The notes: generated by a model not told the origin, from the sequence alone. A DNA stretch of 64,000 nt from Pegoplata infirma (GCA_963921195.1 OY992540.1:9041266-9105265), one strand, 5' to 3'; counted from the stretch's first letter, positions 11,100-22,647 are shown. A program made the numbers and translations.

Positions 11100-11496
11100 T
11101 CGATAGGAGTTTCACACAAAAAAATTTCAAAAAAATCGAAGAGTACAAACATTTTCAAAAATGAGATTTAAATTTTAAAACTTAAAAATCGCATACTAGA
11201 GCGCTTTGAAGATTTTTTTGGGACTTTTTTTAAAAAAGTACGTAAAAAAACTAAAATTTAAAAAAAAAAATTTGAAATTTGACTATTATTGAAGAAGTTA
11301 TGAGGAAAAGAAGTTTGAGTAAAGGAACAAACTACCGATTTTTAAAAATTCGATGTCTTTTGAAAGGGTCATCAAAAAAATCTGAAAATTTACCACGAAG
11401 GAGTTTTCGAAGGGTACTAAAAACTGTAAACAAATTGGGGAAATCTAAAAAAAAATTATTCAAAGTGTCCGATTTGACATGGAATGCCCCATATAT

Positions 11497-12230
11497 ATTC
11501 ATGATCCTCGATCAATTTCAAGACGATCTAGCGATGTCCGTACGTCCGTTTTTCCGTCTGTCCGTAAAAAAACACGCTAACTTTTGAAAGACTTTTAGGA
11601 GGCTCCTAAAAGTATGTTGTACATTTACCTGGTCAGATTGGTATTCCAATCCAGCGATATCGGTTCAGTGGTTCAAAAGTTTTGAGCAAAAGACTGAATT
11701 TCGGTAAGGGTTTTTCGTGAATTTATGAATTTGTATTAAAAAAACACGCTAACTTTCAGAAGGCAGTTCTAAGGATGCTGAAGATTGGAGTATATATTTC
11801 TCGTTCCCCTGGCCTGGTTCGTGTTGAATTTTGGCCAAATCAGTCAAGTAGTTCAAAAGTTATTAGCAAAACCGTGAATTTAAGATTAGCTTCACCTTAA
11901 ATTCACGTGTTGAAAATCCGTGTTGTAAAAGCATTGGTAAGTCACAAAAATATTTTACAACGTATTTTTTCACTCAAAAATATTTTTACACTAAAATACA
12001 CTCGAAAAAAATTTTACACTAAAAAAAATTTCACACTGAAAAAAAAATTAGTAACTTAATTTTTTTTTTTTTTTAAATTACTAAAAAAAAGTTTTTTTAC
12101 ACAAAATAAAATATTTCTTATCAAAATTGTTATTTTTTACACGTTAGAAAATTTACTATCACTTAAAAATTGCATTGTGGAGGGTATTCATAGATTCGGC
12201 AAAGTCGAATTTAACTTTTCTACTTGTTTT
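11497..12230 (+). repeat. TATACCC dispersed repeat, 5' part lost to fold-back F
   Basis: It resumes at TTCATGATCCTCGATC, contains GTCCGTACGTCC, and ends with GATTCGGCAAAGTCGAATT and CTACTTG. The usual first 80 bases are missing; the end of F sits in their place. Confidence 0.7.
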
Positions 12231-12255
12231 TTTGCAATCTTTTTTTATTACATTG

Positions 12256-12695
12256 TGAAGTAGGGCAATTATTCCATTTTTTCGAATTTCAAAATCGTCG
12301 GGGTTGGAATATTTGCTTTTCAGGGTAAATATTAACACACAAAAATACTGGACCTGTAGTGCAATGTCTTTGGATTCATTTTTTGACTTAAAAAGCGAAA
12401 AATTCCGAAGAAAGATTTTTAATTCTCTTAGATATTTGTGTTCAGAGACAAGATATAATTTGTTTTTTATTTTCTCTTAATTTCTCACAATTTGTATGTT
12501 TAATAAAAATGTATCATAATTTAAAATTTTTCGTTTCAAAATTTTTACATAATTTATTTTTTAAAATTTAAAACTTGCAATCACTAAAAAATTAGATTCT
12601 CTAATATAAATATTTTTTTTTTTTCATTCAAAATGTTTTGGGCATTGACAAGGGGAATTAGGGATTCGACCAAGTCGAATTTAACTTTTTGAGAT
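12256..12695. repeat. Fragments of the GGGTGGAGC fold-back and a TATACCC 3' end
   Basis: 12256-12470 resembles the arm of the element at 29747-31031 (shared words ACTGGACCTGTA, CAATGTCTTTGGATTC, GAAAAATTCCGAA). 12636-12695 resembles the closing part of a TATACCC repeat (GGGATTCGACCAAGTCGAA). Both are decayed fragments. Confidence 0.45.
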
Positions 12696-14600
12696 TCAAT
12701 AAAAACAAGTGTTAACAAGTGCATTTAACAAGCCCTAAATTTAAAAAAAAAAAAACAAAAAAAAATAATAAAAATACCAACAATATGTTTAAAAATTTCA
12801 AAACTTTAACTAAATAAAATATTTGTCAAGCACTTAAAAACCTTTTAGGTAACATACCCCATTCAGATACAGCATAATAAATATTGACTCAAATTATACC
12901 ACAATATATATAAATACATAAAAAAAATTAAAGACAGAATGAAATTTTAAAAAAGAATTTTTAAATGCTCTTTTTTTTACTTTAACAATATTAAAAGTTT
13001 CACCAAAAAGTAGATCAGCAGCTAGAGTTCATTCATTTAAATAAATATTTATGTATTTTTTCAGCATAATTTGCATGCAACAGCAAATAGAGACTGTTTG
13101 TGGAAAACATTAAATAATTTAAAATATTTAGAATTCTGAAGAACTTTAAGGGATTTAAAATCATTTAAAAGGAAAAACGGAAGACATTTTGCATAAAAGG
13201 AAGTGTTTTAATTTATTGCCTAAAAGTAGGCAATAAATTTTTTTGTAATCAAAATAGCGGTTTGTTTTCAGATTAGGTTTTCGAAATTATTTTCCAGATA
13301 AAAAATGTAACTTATGCAAAACCAGTTACAAGAGCCAGAACAAGTTTCAGAACATTTCTTGTTATTAATTTTTGGAAAAAAAATTTTAGCGGATAAAAAA
13401 TTCGATTTGAAAGACCCTCAACATTTTATTCACTTTAGCAATCGTATTAGAAAAATTTGTTTTGTTGGATAATTTGTGGCTTCACTGCAAGGGAAATCCC
13501 TGTACTGTTGCTTATTTTATTAGTGAAATCACAAGATTTGATAAGTGTTAAAAAAAAATCTTTGAAAGAATTTCTATAACAAATACTTGATTATTTAGAC
13601 CCAATTTTTGTTATTGTAAGCAGCATTTTTTTCGTTTGTAAGTTCTTTCTGTGTCTTTTATTTCGTTAACTATTAAAAAAAAAAAACCGAAAAAATCAAC
13701 ATAAGAAATTAAATAAAAATTTGAATACCAACACTAACAACAGCAGCAGCAGCAACAGCACCAACACCATCAGCAACATTTACCCAGCTTACAACAGCAA
13801 GTAGGTGAAATGTCATTGAACTCGCAGCTGAAGTTTGTAATTTTTTTTTTATATTTTTTGTAAGTTAATGTCGCACAGCAGCGTTTCATAGTAGACGCCT
13901 TGGCGCAGTGGAGGCACAACCGAAACAGCCATCTCAAGAAACCAGCAAATGAATTAAACTACCAACTCATATTCATATTGAAAATCATGGTAAACAAAAT
14001 AAAACTTGCAGCAGCAAAACATGAAAATGATTTAAAAAAAAAAAATGATTTTATTTAAACGACTTCAATGGAGTACGATTGCAATTGTTAAGAATTAAAA
14101 AAAAAACGAGAAATGAAGTTAAATTCGACTTGAACGAATCCATGAATACCCTGTACAATTTCTAAAATATTTTGAATTCAACATAATCTAACTGTTTTCA
14201 TTTTTTTAAACCAACGACATCACAACGACACTTACAACTAATCTAAACCTAACCTATAGAATTCACCTGCTGGTGAAAAAAAAAATTCACCAGGTGGTGA
14301 ATAAAACGTAACATAATAATTTGTCACAAAATTGTTTTTTTCGTCAAAAACTTTTTTTATCAAAACTTTGTTTCATAAATTCCTTTTTTTTTTCATTACA
14401 ATTTTCTTTTCATTATTTTTTTTTAATTCATTAAAAACCTTTTTTCATGAAAAATTTTGTTTTTCATCTGAATTTTTTTCCCAAAAACTACTTTTTCTTT
14501 ACTTTTTCACCAAGATTACTTTTTCCACAAGTCAGGGCGGGGCTAAGCACCCACGAGAAACTTTTTAGAAGAATTTGAATCATTTAAAACTTTTTAAACT
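12696..14600. other. Mostly unrecognised AT-rich sequence with a CAG/CAA patch
   Basis: I see no repeat matching the rest of the window apart from a TATACCC 3' end at about 14105-14155 on the minus strand. A run of CAG, CAA and CAC triplets lies at 13738-13803. In one frame it reads seven glutamines and then HQHHQQHLPSLQQQ, continuing past a possible splice donor (GCAA|GTAGGT) before stopping. There is no convincing splice acceptor, so I do not call an exon. The open frame at 14332-14568 is low-complexity poly-Phe. Confidence 0.35.
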
Positions 14601-15686
14601 ATCCTCCAACTACAGTATGGGGGTATACTCAATTTGTCATTTCGTGTAAATTGCATGGAAATATCGGTCGGGGACCCCATAAAATATAATTATTATTGAT
14701 CCATGATAGATTCTAAGACATTCTATGAATGTCAGTCTGTCTGTCTGAAGAAAGCACGATACAGTTTAAACTAAACGAGCTAGACTTCTAAAGTTGGCAC
14801 AAATACTTCTTCACAGAAAAAATTTAAAACGAATTTCAATCAACAAAAACGCGGATTCAATCAATTTTTTAATTGAAATTCCTCCAATTAAGAAAATTGT
14901 TATACCAATCATCAAACTGTAGGTGATTGATTGAAAATTTTTTCAACCAAATATTTTTTCGATTTTGATCAAAAATTTGAGCAATTTTTTATTTAAAGTC
15001 AATCAAAATAATGATTGATTTAAGAAATGAATTGAAAGCTTATGACAGAATTATCAAAAAATACATCTTATTTGCTTTCCTATATGTTCCAAACAATAAA
15101 AAAAACTAAACCCGATTATTTTGAATATTTTTGAATTTATCTATTCAAATAAATTAAATTGAAAAAAAATTTGGTAAGTTGAAAATTTGTAATTCGACAG
15201 TTAAAGAAAATAACAAAAAATTTCAATCAAAACATTGATTGACTCATTTAAATTTTGTTGATCAATAGATTTAATTGAAAATTTTTAGCCAATAATTTTT
15301 TGTGTATTGTGGTCATGGGCTGATTAACTTCGAAAATGGGCGAAATAGGACCAGGGTGAAACAAGTTACCACTTAAACAACTAAACCAAACTCTAAAATT
15401 TTTTGTTGAACAAATGACACACTTTTATGCAAAAAGTGGTTCAAAGTACTGCACTTGGGAACTCAAGGTATAAAAAACTAAGTTTTTTTTTTTTGACCGC
15501 CCCCTTTGTAGACGTGGATATAAGAAATGTCCGCGAAGTTTGTACTCCTGCCCAAACCATTGAATCATGATAATGATATTGATGAAAAAAAATATTGATG
15601 GAATAAAATATTGATGAAAAAAAAATATTGATAAAAAAAAAATGTTGATGAAAACAAAAAATATTGATGAAAAAAAATTGATTAAA
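14601..15686 (+). repeat. TATACCC dispersed repeat, degenerate, split by a MITE
   Basis: It opens ATCCTCCAACTACAG with TATGGGGGTATACTC, contains GTCAGTCTGTCTGTC, is interrupted at 14812-15304, and resumes with GGTCATGGGCTGATTAA and GCGAAATAGGACC to about 15560. It ends in a run of (ATTGATGAAAAAAAAT)-like units at 15573-15685. Confidence 0.6.
14812..15304. mobile_element. MITE with TTCAATCAA motif
   Basis: Ends are CACAGAAAAAATT and TAATTTTTTGTG, followed by TA. The interior is full of TTCAATCAA and TTGATTGAA in alternating orientation. It resembles the TA-flanked set, but the left flank lacks TA. Confidence 0.5.
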
Positions 15687-16544
15687 AACAAGTGAGAGTG
15701 TTACATGCGGCTATGCCGAATCTTTTATACCCTCCAAAATGTAATAAAAACAATAAAAAAAAATCCAGGGGTGGATTTTTTTTTTTGGGGGGGGGGGGTT
15801 GGTGGGAGACGTTAGGGGCACCTTCCATTTGCGATTTTGAACTTCTTCTGAGATAAAAATGTAGCATTTGCTTAGCAAAAGTACATACAACCCTGCAAAA
15901 TGTGCGGTTTTTCTTAGGTTGGATTAGTTCTCCAAGGGGGAACTTTTTCCCCCTTTGTCCGATTTTGCACATTTCCGAACTAAACCTGCCTGGGAATATA
16001 AGACATTTTCGTGACAAGCTTAGGAAGTCTAGCCCTTCTATTTTGGACTGTATCGTGTCTTCTACAGACGGACAAACGGACATCGCTAGAATGTCTTAGA
16101 ATCGATCACTGATCAATAAAATATATACTTTATTTGGTCCTAGACCGATATTTCGATGGTTACACACTAGGGCGGGTCGATTTCTTTTGTCAAAAATCGT
16201 ATAGCAAAAACATAATCTACAAGAAATTCTAAGAACATTTCCCAAAGAAACCATGTTTCTAAAATCAAACCCTATACCGCGCCTAACGACATGAAGATTT
16301 GTCCGTCCGTCCTTTTTTTCATAACCAAAACATAGAACTTGACTCTTTTTTGGTGTTTGTGTTAATTTTTGGGCTTTGGTGTGCTCTGAGGTATGTAGTA
16401 AAATTTTATTGGCAACATTTTTGTAGAACAATTCATCCCCACCCTTCCCCTCTTTCGGGGTGTTTTTTTGCGATTTGTTAGAATAGAGCCAAAAAATACT
16501 GTTATGAGAGGGTTAATATGTTTCACAAAAATATTTGCCATAAT

Positions 16545-17220
16545 TTTTATTTAGTTCGGTTTAAGTCCATATTAATTATTTCTGAGAAATAATAATTGTT
16601 GTACAATGTACAACAATTATTATTTCTCAGAAATAATTAATATGGACTTAAACCGAACTAAATAAAAATTCAGTTATAAAATATACAGTCCAACAATATA
16701 TAAACACAATTAATACACAACTCATAAGGTACATTGCAATTTAGTAATATTTCTAAGAATTAGAAATATGAAACAAAAATTCAAACCTAACGGACATTTT
16801 TCAAGATTTGAAAAGTCCTACTAAGGGTTAACAATGGGAAAAATACAACTCTGTTAAAAGTTAAGATGGATTAAGTTTCTGCCAAATGAATACAACACGA
16901 ATTAATGGTGAATAGGGGTTATTCAACACAAAGAGGAGTAATTCCAATTCTTAATTTCTTCAAAAGTTTCATTTAAATGGCTAATTTTAATCTGACACAC
17001 ATTAAGTGTGTGGCAATCGAAGGAGTGCTGATGATGGAAGGGTGGCATCTTCCGAAAGCTGTCGACATCTCCACTTAGCCTGTGTTGTCACTTGATTTTT
17101 TTCAGATTTTCTCATTGTACAACAATTATTATTTCTCAGAAATAATTAATATGGACTTAAACCGAACTAAATAAAAATTCAGTTATAAAATATACAGTCC
17201 AACAATATATAAACACAATT
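16545..17220 (+). mobile_element. Penelope-like non-autonomous retroelement (candidate)
   Basis: A 15-bp target duplication AATATTTGCCATAAT flanks it (16530-16544 and 17221-17235). The internal layout is unusual: an inverted fragment (16545-16604), then a direct repeat of 104 bp at 16608-16711 that recurs exactly at the other end (17117-17220), with about 405 bp between. The first repeat and the inverted fragment form a 129-bp near-perfect palindrome centred on 16606. Inverted plus direct terminal repeats and target duplications of this size are known for Penelope-like elements, whose terminal repeats carry hammerhead ribozymes; a candidate ribozyme lies at 17023-17076. No reverse transcriptase is present. 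Confidence 0.55.
17023..17076 (+). ncRNA. Candidate type I hammerhead ribozyme
   Basis: The core reads CTGATGA (17028-17034), stem II GGAAG (17036-17040) with CTTCC (17049-17053) around an 8-nt loop, then GAAA (17054-17057). Stem III would be AGCTG with CATCT around UCGA, with one C-U mismatch. The predicted cleavage follows C17071, and stem I is AGTG (17024-17027) with CACT (17072-17075) plus a G-U pair. One base, T17035, is extra between the core and stem II, so this copy may be inactive. All conserved blocks are in the right order and spacing, 35 bases upstream of the second terminal direct repeat. Confidence 0.5.
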
Positions 17221-17549
17221 AATATTTGCCATAATATTTTCTACAAAGTTGCTGAACATACCATACACCTCAGATGTAAAGAAAACATAGTTTTATATAC
17301 CGATATGCTGCAAGACCATATCCAGCGGCAAAGTTTTACTAATTGCCGCTGGATATAATTCGAACAATTTTTGAGATTATGGGCGGCAAGTATATTAGTA
17401 GACATAATCCTTGAAATGGAGAAATAAATAATTAGATTGATTTGTAATGAAAACGCCACAGACGAAAAATTATAATAAAAAATTTTCACAATAAATCGCT
17501 GGCTTTATCGTTAATCCATGATAATTTTACTCCATTATTCATTTTATAT

Positions 17550-17640
17550 TGGGCTGCAGTATATTAATATGTAGCCTGGTACTCTGAAAGTAAGTGCAGG
17601 AGTTGTGGGTTCGATTCCCTCCAAAGCCTTTGTTTGTTAA
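17550..17640 (+). repeat. tRNA-like Pol III promoter remnant
   Basis: GGTTCGATTCC at 17608-17618 matches the B box, set in a GGG/CCC stem with a seven-base loop, and CAAAGCC follows as an acceptor-like end. The anticodon arm and the 5' acceptor strand do not fold convincingly. It is more likely a tRNA-derived SINE head or a tRNA relic than a gene. Confidence 0.3.
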
Positions 17641-17849
17641 TTACAAAGGGAAGCTGGTTCAGCGGATTTTTCTTAGTAAATAAAAGTATGTAATTGAGGA
17701 TCATAATGATATTTAGTCAAAAAAAAAAACACATAGATACTTTTGTGGGATGAAATTGGAGAGTTGCATATCGGAGAGGAAAAAAGCTGTGTTCGATAAA
17801 AATTTTTGATAACTGAATATTTTTTTTACATCAGTATTTGATTTATTTT

Positions 17850-18165
17850 GAGTAAATATTTTTTTTTAATTTTTGTAAATAAAAAAAAATTTTGAGTGTA
17901 AATTTTTTTGAGTGTAATTTTTTTTGAGTGTAATATTTTTTTTTAGTTTTTTTGAGTGACAAAAATAGATTCTAAAATATTTTTTTTTGCTTACCATTCC
18001 TTTTCAAAGCGTGTTTAGCGTTTTTTTTCAACACGGGAGTTCGGGTTAAAGCCCATCTGAAATTCCCCATTATGCTAATAACTTATGAACCACTGGACAG
18101 ATTTCGCTGAAATTTAGTATAAATCTGACCTGAAGTATAATAAATATATACGCCACGCTTCAGAA
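17850..18165 (-). repeat. TATACCC-family internal fragment
   Basis: It contains, in reverse, the family's (TTTACACTCAAAAAA) run at 17890-17955 and the block GAACCACTGGACAGATTTCG at 18087-18106. It lies inside the hAT-like element. Confidence 0.55.
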
Positions 18166-18620
18166 GCTTGCCGTATATATTTTTCATTCTTCCGCTAACA
18201 TTTGAAAGTTAGCGTGTTTTACACAGACAGAAAGACAGACGGACGGACGGATTTTCATGTCGTTAGGCGCGGTATAGGGTTTGATTTTAGACCAATGGTT
18301 TCTTTGGAAAAGTTTCTTAGAATTTCTTGTAGAATTTGTTTTTGCTATACGATTTTTCAGTTTTTTTCGATCCATACAAATCGACCCGCCCTATTACACA
18401 CGGAAAGACAAAGTGAGTATACCCCCATTCTGTGGTTGGAAGGTATAATAATATCACTATATTTTTCTAATTTCTCACACGTACTTTGTCGATGTAAATT
18501 CACCACACAATACATGTTTAAAAGTCGTACTTTGTCAACAAATACATGTATACAAGTTGTACTTTGACAACTAAATTTTTGACACATTCGCCTCTATGTA
18601 TACTCTATGTTAAAAACCTT

Positions 18621-20141
18621 ATATAAACAAATCCATGGGAAATTGAACTGACGGATCACCGATTTTGTTTATTTTTGGTAAATGATTAAAATCAATTTTT
18701 TTTTTTGGGTTCAATACTTTGGAAGATATTGGCGTTTAAAAAGCGGTTTTTTGACAATATTGACTTTTAGACAGTTTTTTAACATTTTTGTACTCGGAAA
18801 CCGCAAGTTTTACAAAAAATCTTATAAAAACAATATTGTAGATAAAATTATGAAGATTTAAATTTTATGTTGTTGATTTGGTTCGGCTTAAGGTCATAAG
18901 TTAGAGAAAAATATTGTTAAATAAAAAACACTGCTTTTAACTTTTCAATTTTTCACTCAAATTTTTGTTTATTTTCCGATATTTCGGCCAAACATCGTTG
19001 ACCATCCTCAGGGATTTTAAAAAAACTTTAAAAAATCAGAGTGTTTTCTGTGAGTTGAAAAAATTTTAAATTTTTGTTTTTTAAATTTCTTTCTCAAAAA
19101 TTTCAACAAAAAATTTTGAAAACTATATTTGAATGTCCATTTTTTCCTCGGAAGGACAGCATGGATTTCCAAAAGAAAAAAAGTTAAGAATGCCCTTTTA
19201 CGCTGTTAAAATTTCAGAGAGGTGTTTTTTCGTATTGTTGACCAATACATTTTCAAAGTTTGTTAGAGAGCCAAATATTTGATTTTTTTCAAAATTTTGC
19301 CAAAAAAAACAAAAATTTAGCTCTATCACCAACTTTAAAAAATTTATTGCTCGACAACGCCACAAACATCTCCCTGAAATTATAACAGCGTTTAAAGGAC
19401 ATTCTAAGCTTTAATAAACAATTTAGATTTTGGAAATCCATGGTGTCCTTGATAGGATAAATGGACATTCCAATATTTTTTTTTTTTAAATGTTTGGTTA
19501 ATTTTTTTATTTTTTTTTGTTTCTAAATTTAAAATCTTCATAATTTTATCAACAATGTTGTCACTGAAAATTTTTTCGTACAACTTACGGTTTCCGAGTA
19601 AAAAAGGAAAAAAAAAATTGTCTAGAGCCAACTATTTGATTTTTTGCTAAAATTTTGAAAAAAATCAAATATTTGGCACTCTAACAAACTTTAAAAATTT
19701 ATTGCTTAACAACGAAAAAAACACCTCTCAGAAATTTAAACAGCGTTAAAAGAGCATTCTAAACTTTAAAACAAAATTTTGCCTTTGGAAATCCATGGTG
19801 TTCTTCCCAAAAAAAAAGGACATTCAAAAATTTTTTTTCAAAATTTTTGGATGAAATTTTTTTTTTTTTTTTTAAATTTAAATCTTCATAATTCTATTTA
19901 CAATATTGTTTTTATAAGTTTTTTCTTACTACTTACGGTTTCCGAGTACAAAAATGTTAAAAAACTGTCTAAATGTCAATGTTGTCAAATAAGCATTTTT
20001 TGTAAACGCTCATATTTTCAAAAGTATTGATCCAAAAAAAAAAAAATATGGGTTTTAATCATTTACAAAGCTCTATTAAATAACCAAAAATAAACAAAAC
20101 CGGTGATCTGTCAGTTAAATTTCCCATGGATTTGCTCATAT
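18621..20141. mobile_element. Fold-back element Q, complete copy
   Basis: The end AAATCCATGGGAAATT plus GACGGATCACCGATTTTG at the left returns inverted at 20100-20137. The arms are about 700 bp, built of several repeated blocks (AACGCTGTTAAAATTTCAG, CTCGGAAACCG, CAATATTGTAG), and meet near 19380. Partial copies lie at about 21505, 31104, 44818, 58013 and 59590. Non-coding. Confidence 0.7.
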
Positions 20142-20406
20142 ACAAACTAAAGTGACACAGTCACTTATAAAATTAGACAGACAGCCCAAAAACATTACAA
20201 AGTTAAAAAATTAAGAAATAAGATCAATTTGGTCAACAATATTAAACAAGAAATGTTGGGTGGATTTTTAGAAATTTATTTTATTTTGTACAACTTTTTT
20301 TTTGGTTAAAATTCTGTTGACTTAAATTATCGCAAGAAATAAAATGTTATCTTAAGCTTTGTATTTTCTTTATTTACTTTTATTTATATTTTTTAATTCA
20401 TCAATA

Positions 20407-20608
20407 GGGTGGTTCGAAGCACCCCGACCCAAAAAGCTGAATGTATTTCGTCTAGAATATATTGAAAAACACATCCCATTTTACAAAGGTCTTACACCGA
20501 CTTAATTCTTACCTTAGACAGCAAAATTATGTTCCAGTTACAAAATTTCACAAAATTCCATTAGAAAATTTAAATATTGCAGTGTGTGTTATAAAAACAG
20601 AGCCACCC
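20407..20608. mobile_element. Small TA-flanked MITE with GGGTGG ends
   Basis: GGGTGGTTC at the left and GAGCCACCC at the right, with TA on each side (20405-20406 and 20609-20610). 202 bp, no coding capacity. Confidence 0.5.
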
Positions 20609-20610
20609 TA

Positions 20611-21040
20611 ATTGCATTAAATTTGTGTTGCACATGCGCTTTTAAAAAAGTTGTGTTGCAGTTGTATAGATGTTTATTTATTTTATGTGTGTGTGTGTTT
20701 GTGTTTTGTTTATGCTACACTTGGGTTCAATGGACTCAATTTGGCATACATTTGACATTTTTTATGCTTCGTTTTTTTTTTTTTTTGCTTTTTTTGTACA
20801 TATTTGTTTTCTTTATTTTTTTTTTTTTTGAACAGCTCAAGATACATATAAGTATGTTTGCATCTAGGGTTTGCTTTTTAAGAAGTGTTGGGGAAATTTT
20901 GCAGGTATAATGATAATTCTTATTTCACTTGGATTATATTTAAAAATAAAGTGGACTAATATGCCCGTCCGGAACTTTGTTACTGGTAATTTTAAATTAA
21001 GCATAAACAAGTAAAAAAGTAAAATTCGATCCTACTGAAT
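20611..21040. other. Unrecognised sequence with (GT)n and poly-T
   Basis: A GT-rich stretch lies near 20685-20705, and pyrimidine-rich runs cover 20770-20830. No repeat match and no gene. Confidence 0.4.
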
Positions 21041-22592
21041 ACGTGAGTGGATTTTGACTCACACTCACTCAAGAAAACAATGATCGAATCATTCACGCAA
21101 ATTTGTTGTTTACTCACGCTTACTCACTAATCACGTGATTAAAAAAAAAGTAATTTTTTTTGCAGCACCATATTAAATAAATCAAAATCAATAATTTAAA
21201 AACAACAATTTTCAAAATTCGAAAAAAATTCACGGAATTGTGATCACATGACGAATTATAACTTAACAGTTTGCATGAGTTAGATTAGAATTTTTAGATT
21301 AAAAAGAAAAATCGAAGGTTTCGGGCTTTTTCAAGAAGTCGATTTTAATATTTAAATGTTAAAAATTGAGTTATAATTACTTCGAAAAATTATTTTATAT
21401 TTTTTTTCTTAAATAACTTTAAAATACCAAAAAAATGTTGTCCAAATTTTTTTAAGATATCGATATTTTTACTGCCCGGTGAAAAATGAGCATATATGGA
21501 TGCATATGAGCAAATCCATGGAAAATTTAACTGACGGATCACCGAATTTGTTTATTTTTGATCATTTGATAAAGCTTCGTAAATGATTAAAAACCCCGAG
21601 TAAAAATTTTTATATGATGCAATACATAATGATATATAACACAATATATATTTATACGCAATTTAATCCGAATAATGGTGGATGTTTTTGCATTAAAAAC
21701 GATCAACTTGTATAAAATATGATTCGATTTCATCCGAGTTTTGACCAGACATTGCCATATTTCATTGGATCCAATTAGATCTAATTGCATAAAAACATAA
21801 AAAATCTTGGTGAGTTTTGGTTTGGGTGAGTTACACCACAGGTCAACGATACATTCACCAAACATATAATTTTCTAAAACAAAAAAAATGTTTGGGTACG
21901 CTTCGAACCAGATAGGTGATATACATAACCCTAACAAGGAAATGTTTAGAAACATTTTAAAAGTTTCTTATACTTTGCTTAAAAAACTTAGAACATTTTT
22001 GGTTGATTGGAAACATTTAATTGGAAACATTTATATATGGAACAGAATAAGCTATATATAATTTTATATTAAATTATACAGAAAAACAAATTTTGTATTG
22101 GCCCTAATATTATTTCATATATTTATATCAACCGTATCCCTTCTAATCCGAATCATGATTAAATTATATATTACAACATATGACTGCATTTAAAAAAATT
22201 AGAAAATACCTCACGGGATGTATAATCATATATGATTTATTATGTTTGTATCAAGTTATATATTGTTATATATGTTTATTTTTACTCGGGACCATATTTT
22301 GTTTTTTTTATCAATACTTTGGAAGATCCCAACAAAACTTTGATAACCAAATAAGGTAGCTTATTTTATACATTGCAGCATTGATGATTTTAACATGGGA
22401 TGAGACTCAAAGTAATGCATACGAGTAATGTATCAAATATAGCATACCAGAACGTTATATATAAGGTGTTACGAGTAATGAACCAGTAACGATGTATTAA
22501 ATTTACTCACGTGATTGTAAGTTAGTAGAAAAAATATGCTCGTGAGTGAGTGTCTGTGATTCAAAAATTCCGGTCGTGAGCCCATCTCTTGT
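21041..22592. mobile_element. GTGAGTGA hAT-type MITE remnant split by fold-back Q
   Basis: 21041-21290 and 22495-22592 carry the CACTCACTC / GTGAGTGAGTG arrays and the right end GAGCCCATCTCT. Between them lie part of a Q copy (from about 21505) and other insertions. The left terminus is missing. Confidence 0.5.
21595..22290. mobile_element. Element with CCCGAGTAAAAA ends inside Q
   Basis: CCCGAGTAAAAA at the left is inverted as TTTTTACTCGGG at the right. The flanks share AC (21593-21594, 22291-22292); excision gives ATTAAAAACCATATTT, the sequence found uninterrupted in other Q copies. The interior is rich in ATATAT and near-palindromes such as TATATAACACAATATATA. 696 bp, non-coding. Confidence 0.55.
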
Positions 22593-22647
22593 TCAATCTT
22601 ATGCATAAAAAAAGCACTTAAAAAAGCACTTTTTTGACAATAGCCTT

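Larger units (their letters stand above)
1291..11496. mobile_element. Fold-back element F, copy 1, carrying a nested 8.3 kb insertion
   Basis: The left end TATATGGGGCATTTCATG reappears inverted at 11473-11496. The arm sequence 1291-1752 matches 11100-11496 in reverse with moderate divergence, and the homology continues after the nested insertion at 10020-10570 against 10580-11100. Without the insertion at 1753-10019 the element would be about 1.9 kb and nearly all hairpin. A second copy lies at 40032-41390. The right end abuts the middle of a TATACCC repeat (11497 onward), so F sits in one. No protein of its own is visible. Confidence 0.7.
16168..18393. mobile_element. hAT-like element with TAGGGCGGGTCGATTT ends
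   Basis: Both ends read TAGGGCGGGTCGATTT inwards, and the terminal repeats run about 145 bp (16168-16312 against 18236-18393). A perfect 8-bp duplication TTACACAC flanks it (16160-16167 and 18394-18401), and the host TATACCC repeat has this word once. Eight-bp duplications and TAGGG-type ends are typical of hAT. The inner edge of each terminal repeat carries GTCCGTCC, a TATACCC-family word. The interior holds a Penelope-like insertion, a tRNA-like B box and a TATACCC fragment. No transposase is visible. Confidence 0.75.
15687..18449 (-). repeat. TATACCC dispersed repeat on the minus strand, split by a hAT-like element
   Basis: It runs from ACAAGTGAGAGTGTTACATG at 15683 with TTTTATACCCTCC, through the GACGGACAAACGGACATCGC block near 16070, to TTACACAC at 16160. 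It continues after the 2.2 kb insertion at 18394 with TTACACACGG, ACCCCCATTCTG and GGTATAA. Joined, the order matches the copy at 29984-30702. Confidence 0.75.

Noticed and set aside
15682..16431. Overlapping frames of 111 and 133 codons on the minus strand
   Set aside because: They lie across the TATACCC repeat and the end of the hAT-like element; no motif, no codon bias.
16545..17220. Solo LTR or DIRS-type retrotransposon
   Set aside because: The 15-bp duplication is too long for LTR elements, and DIRS elements make none. Penelope-like fits better.
17550..17640. A functional tRNA gene
   Set aside because: The T arm is good but the acceptor and anticodon arms do not pair.
21587..21955. 122-codon minus-strand frame
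   Set aside because: It falls inside the CCCGAGTAAAAA-ended element and its interior words; no similarity recognised.
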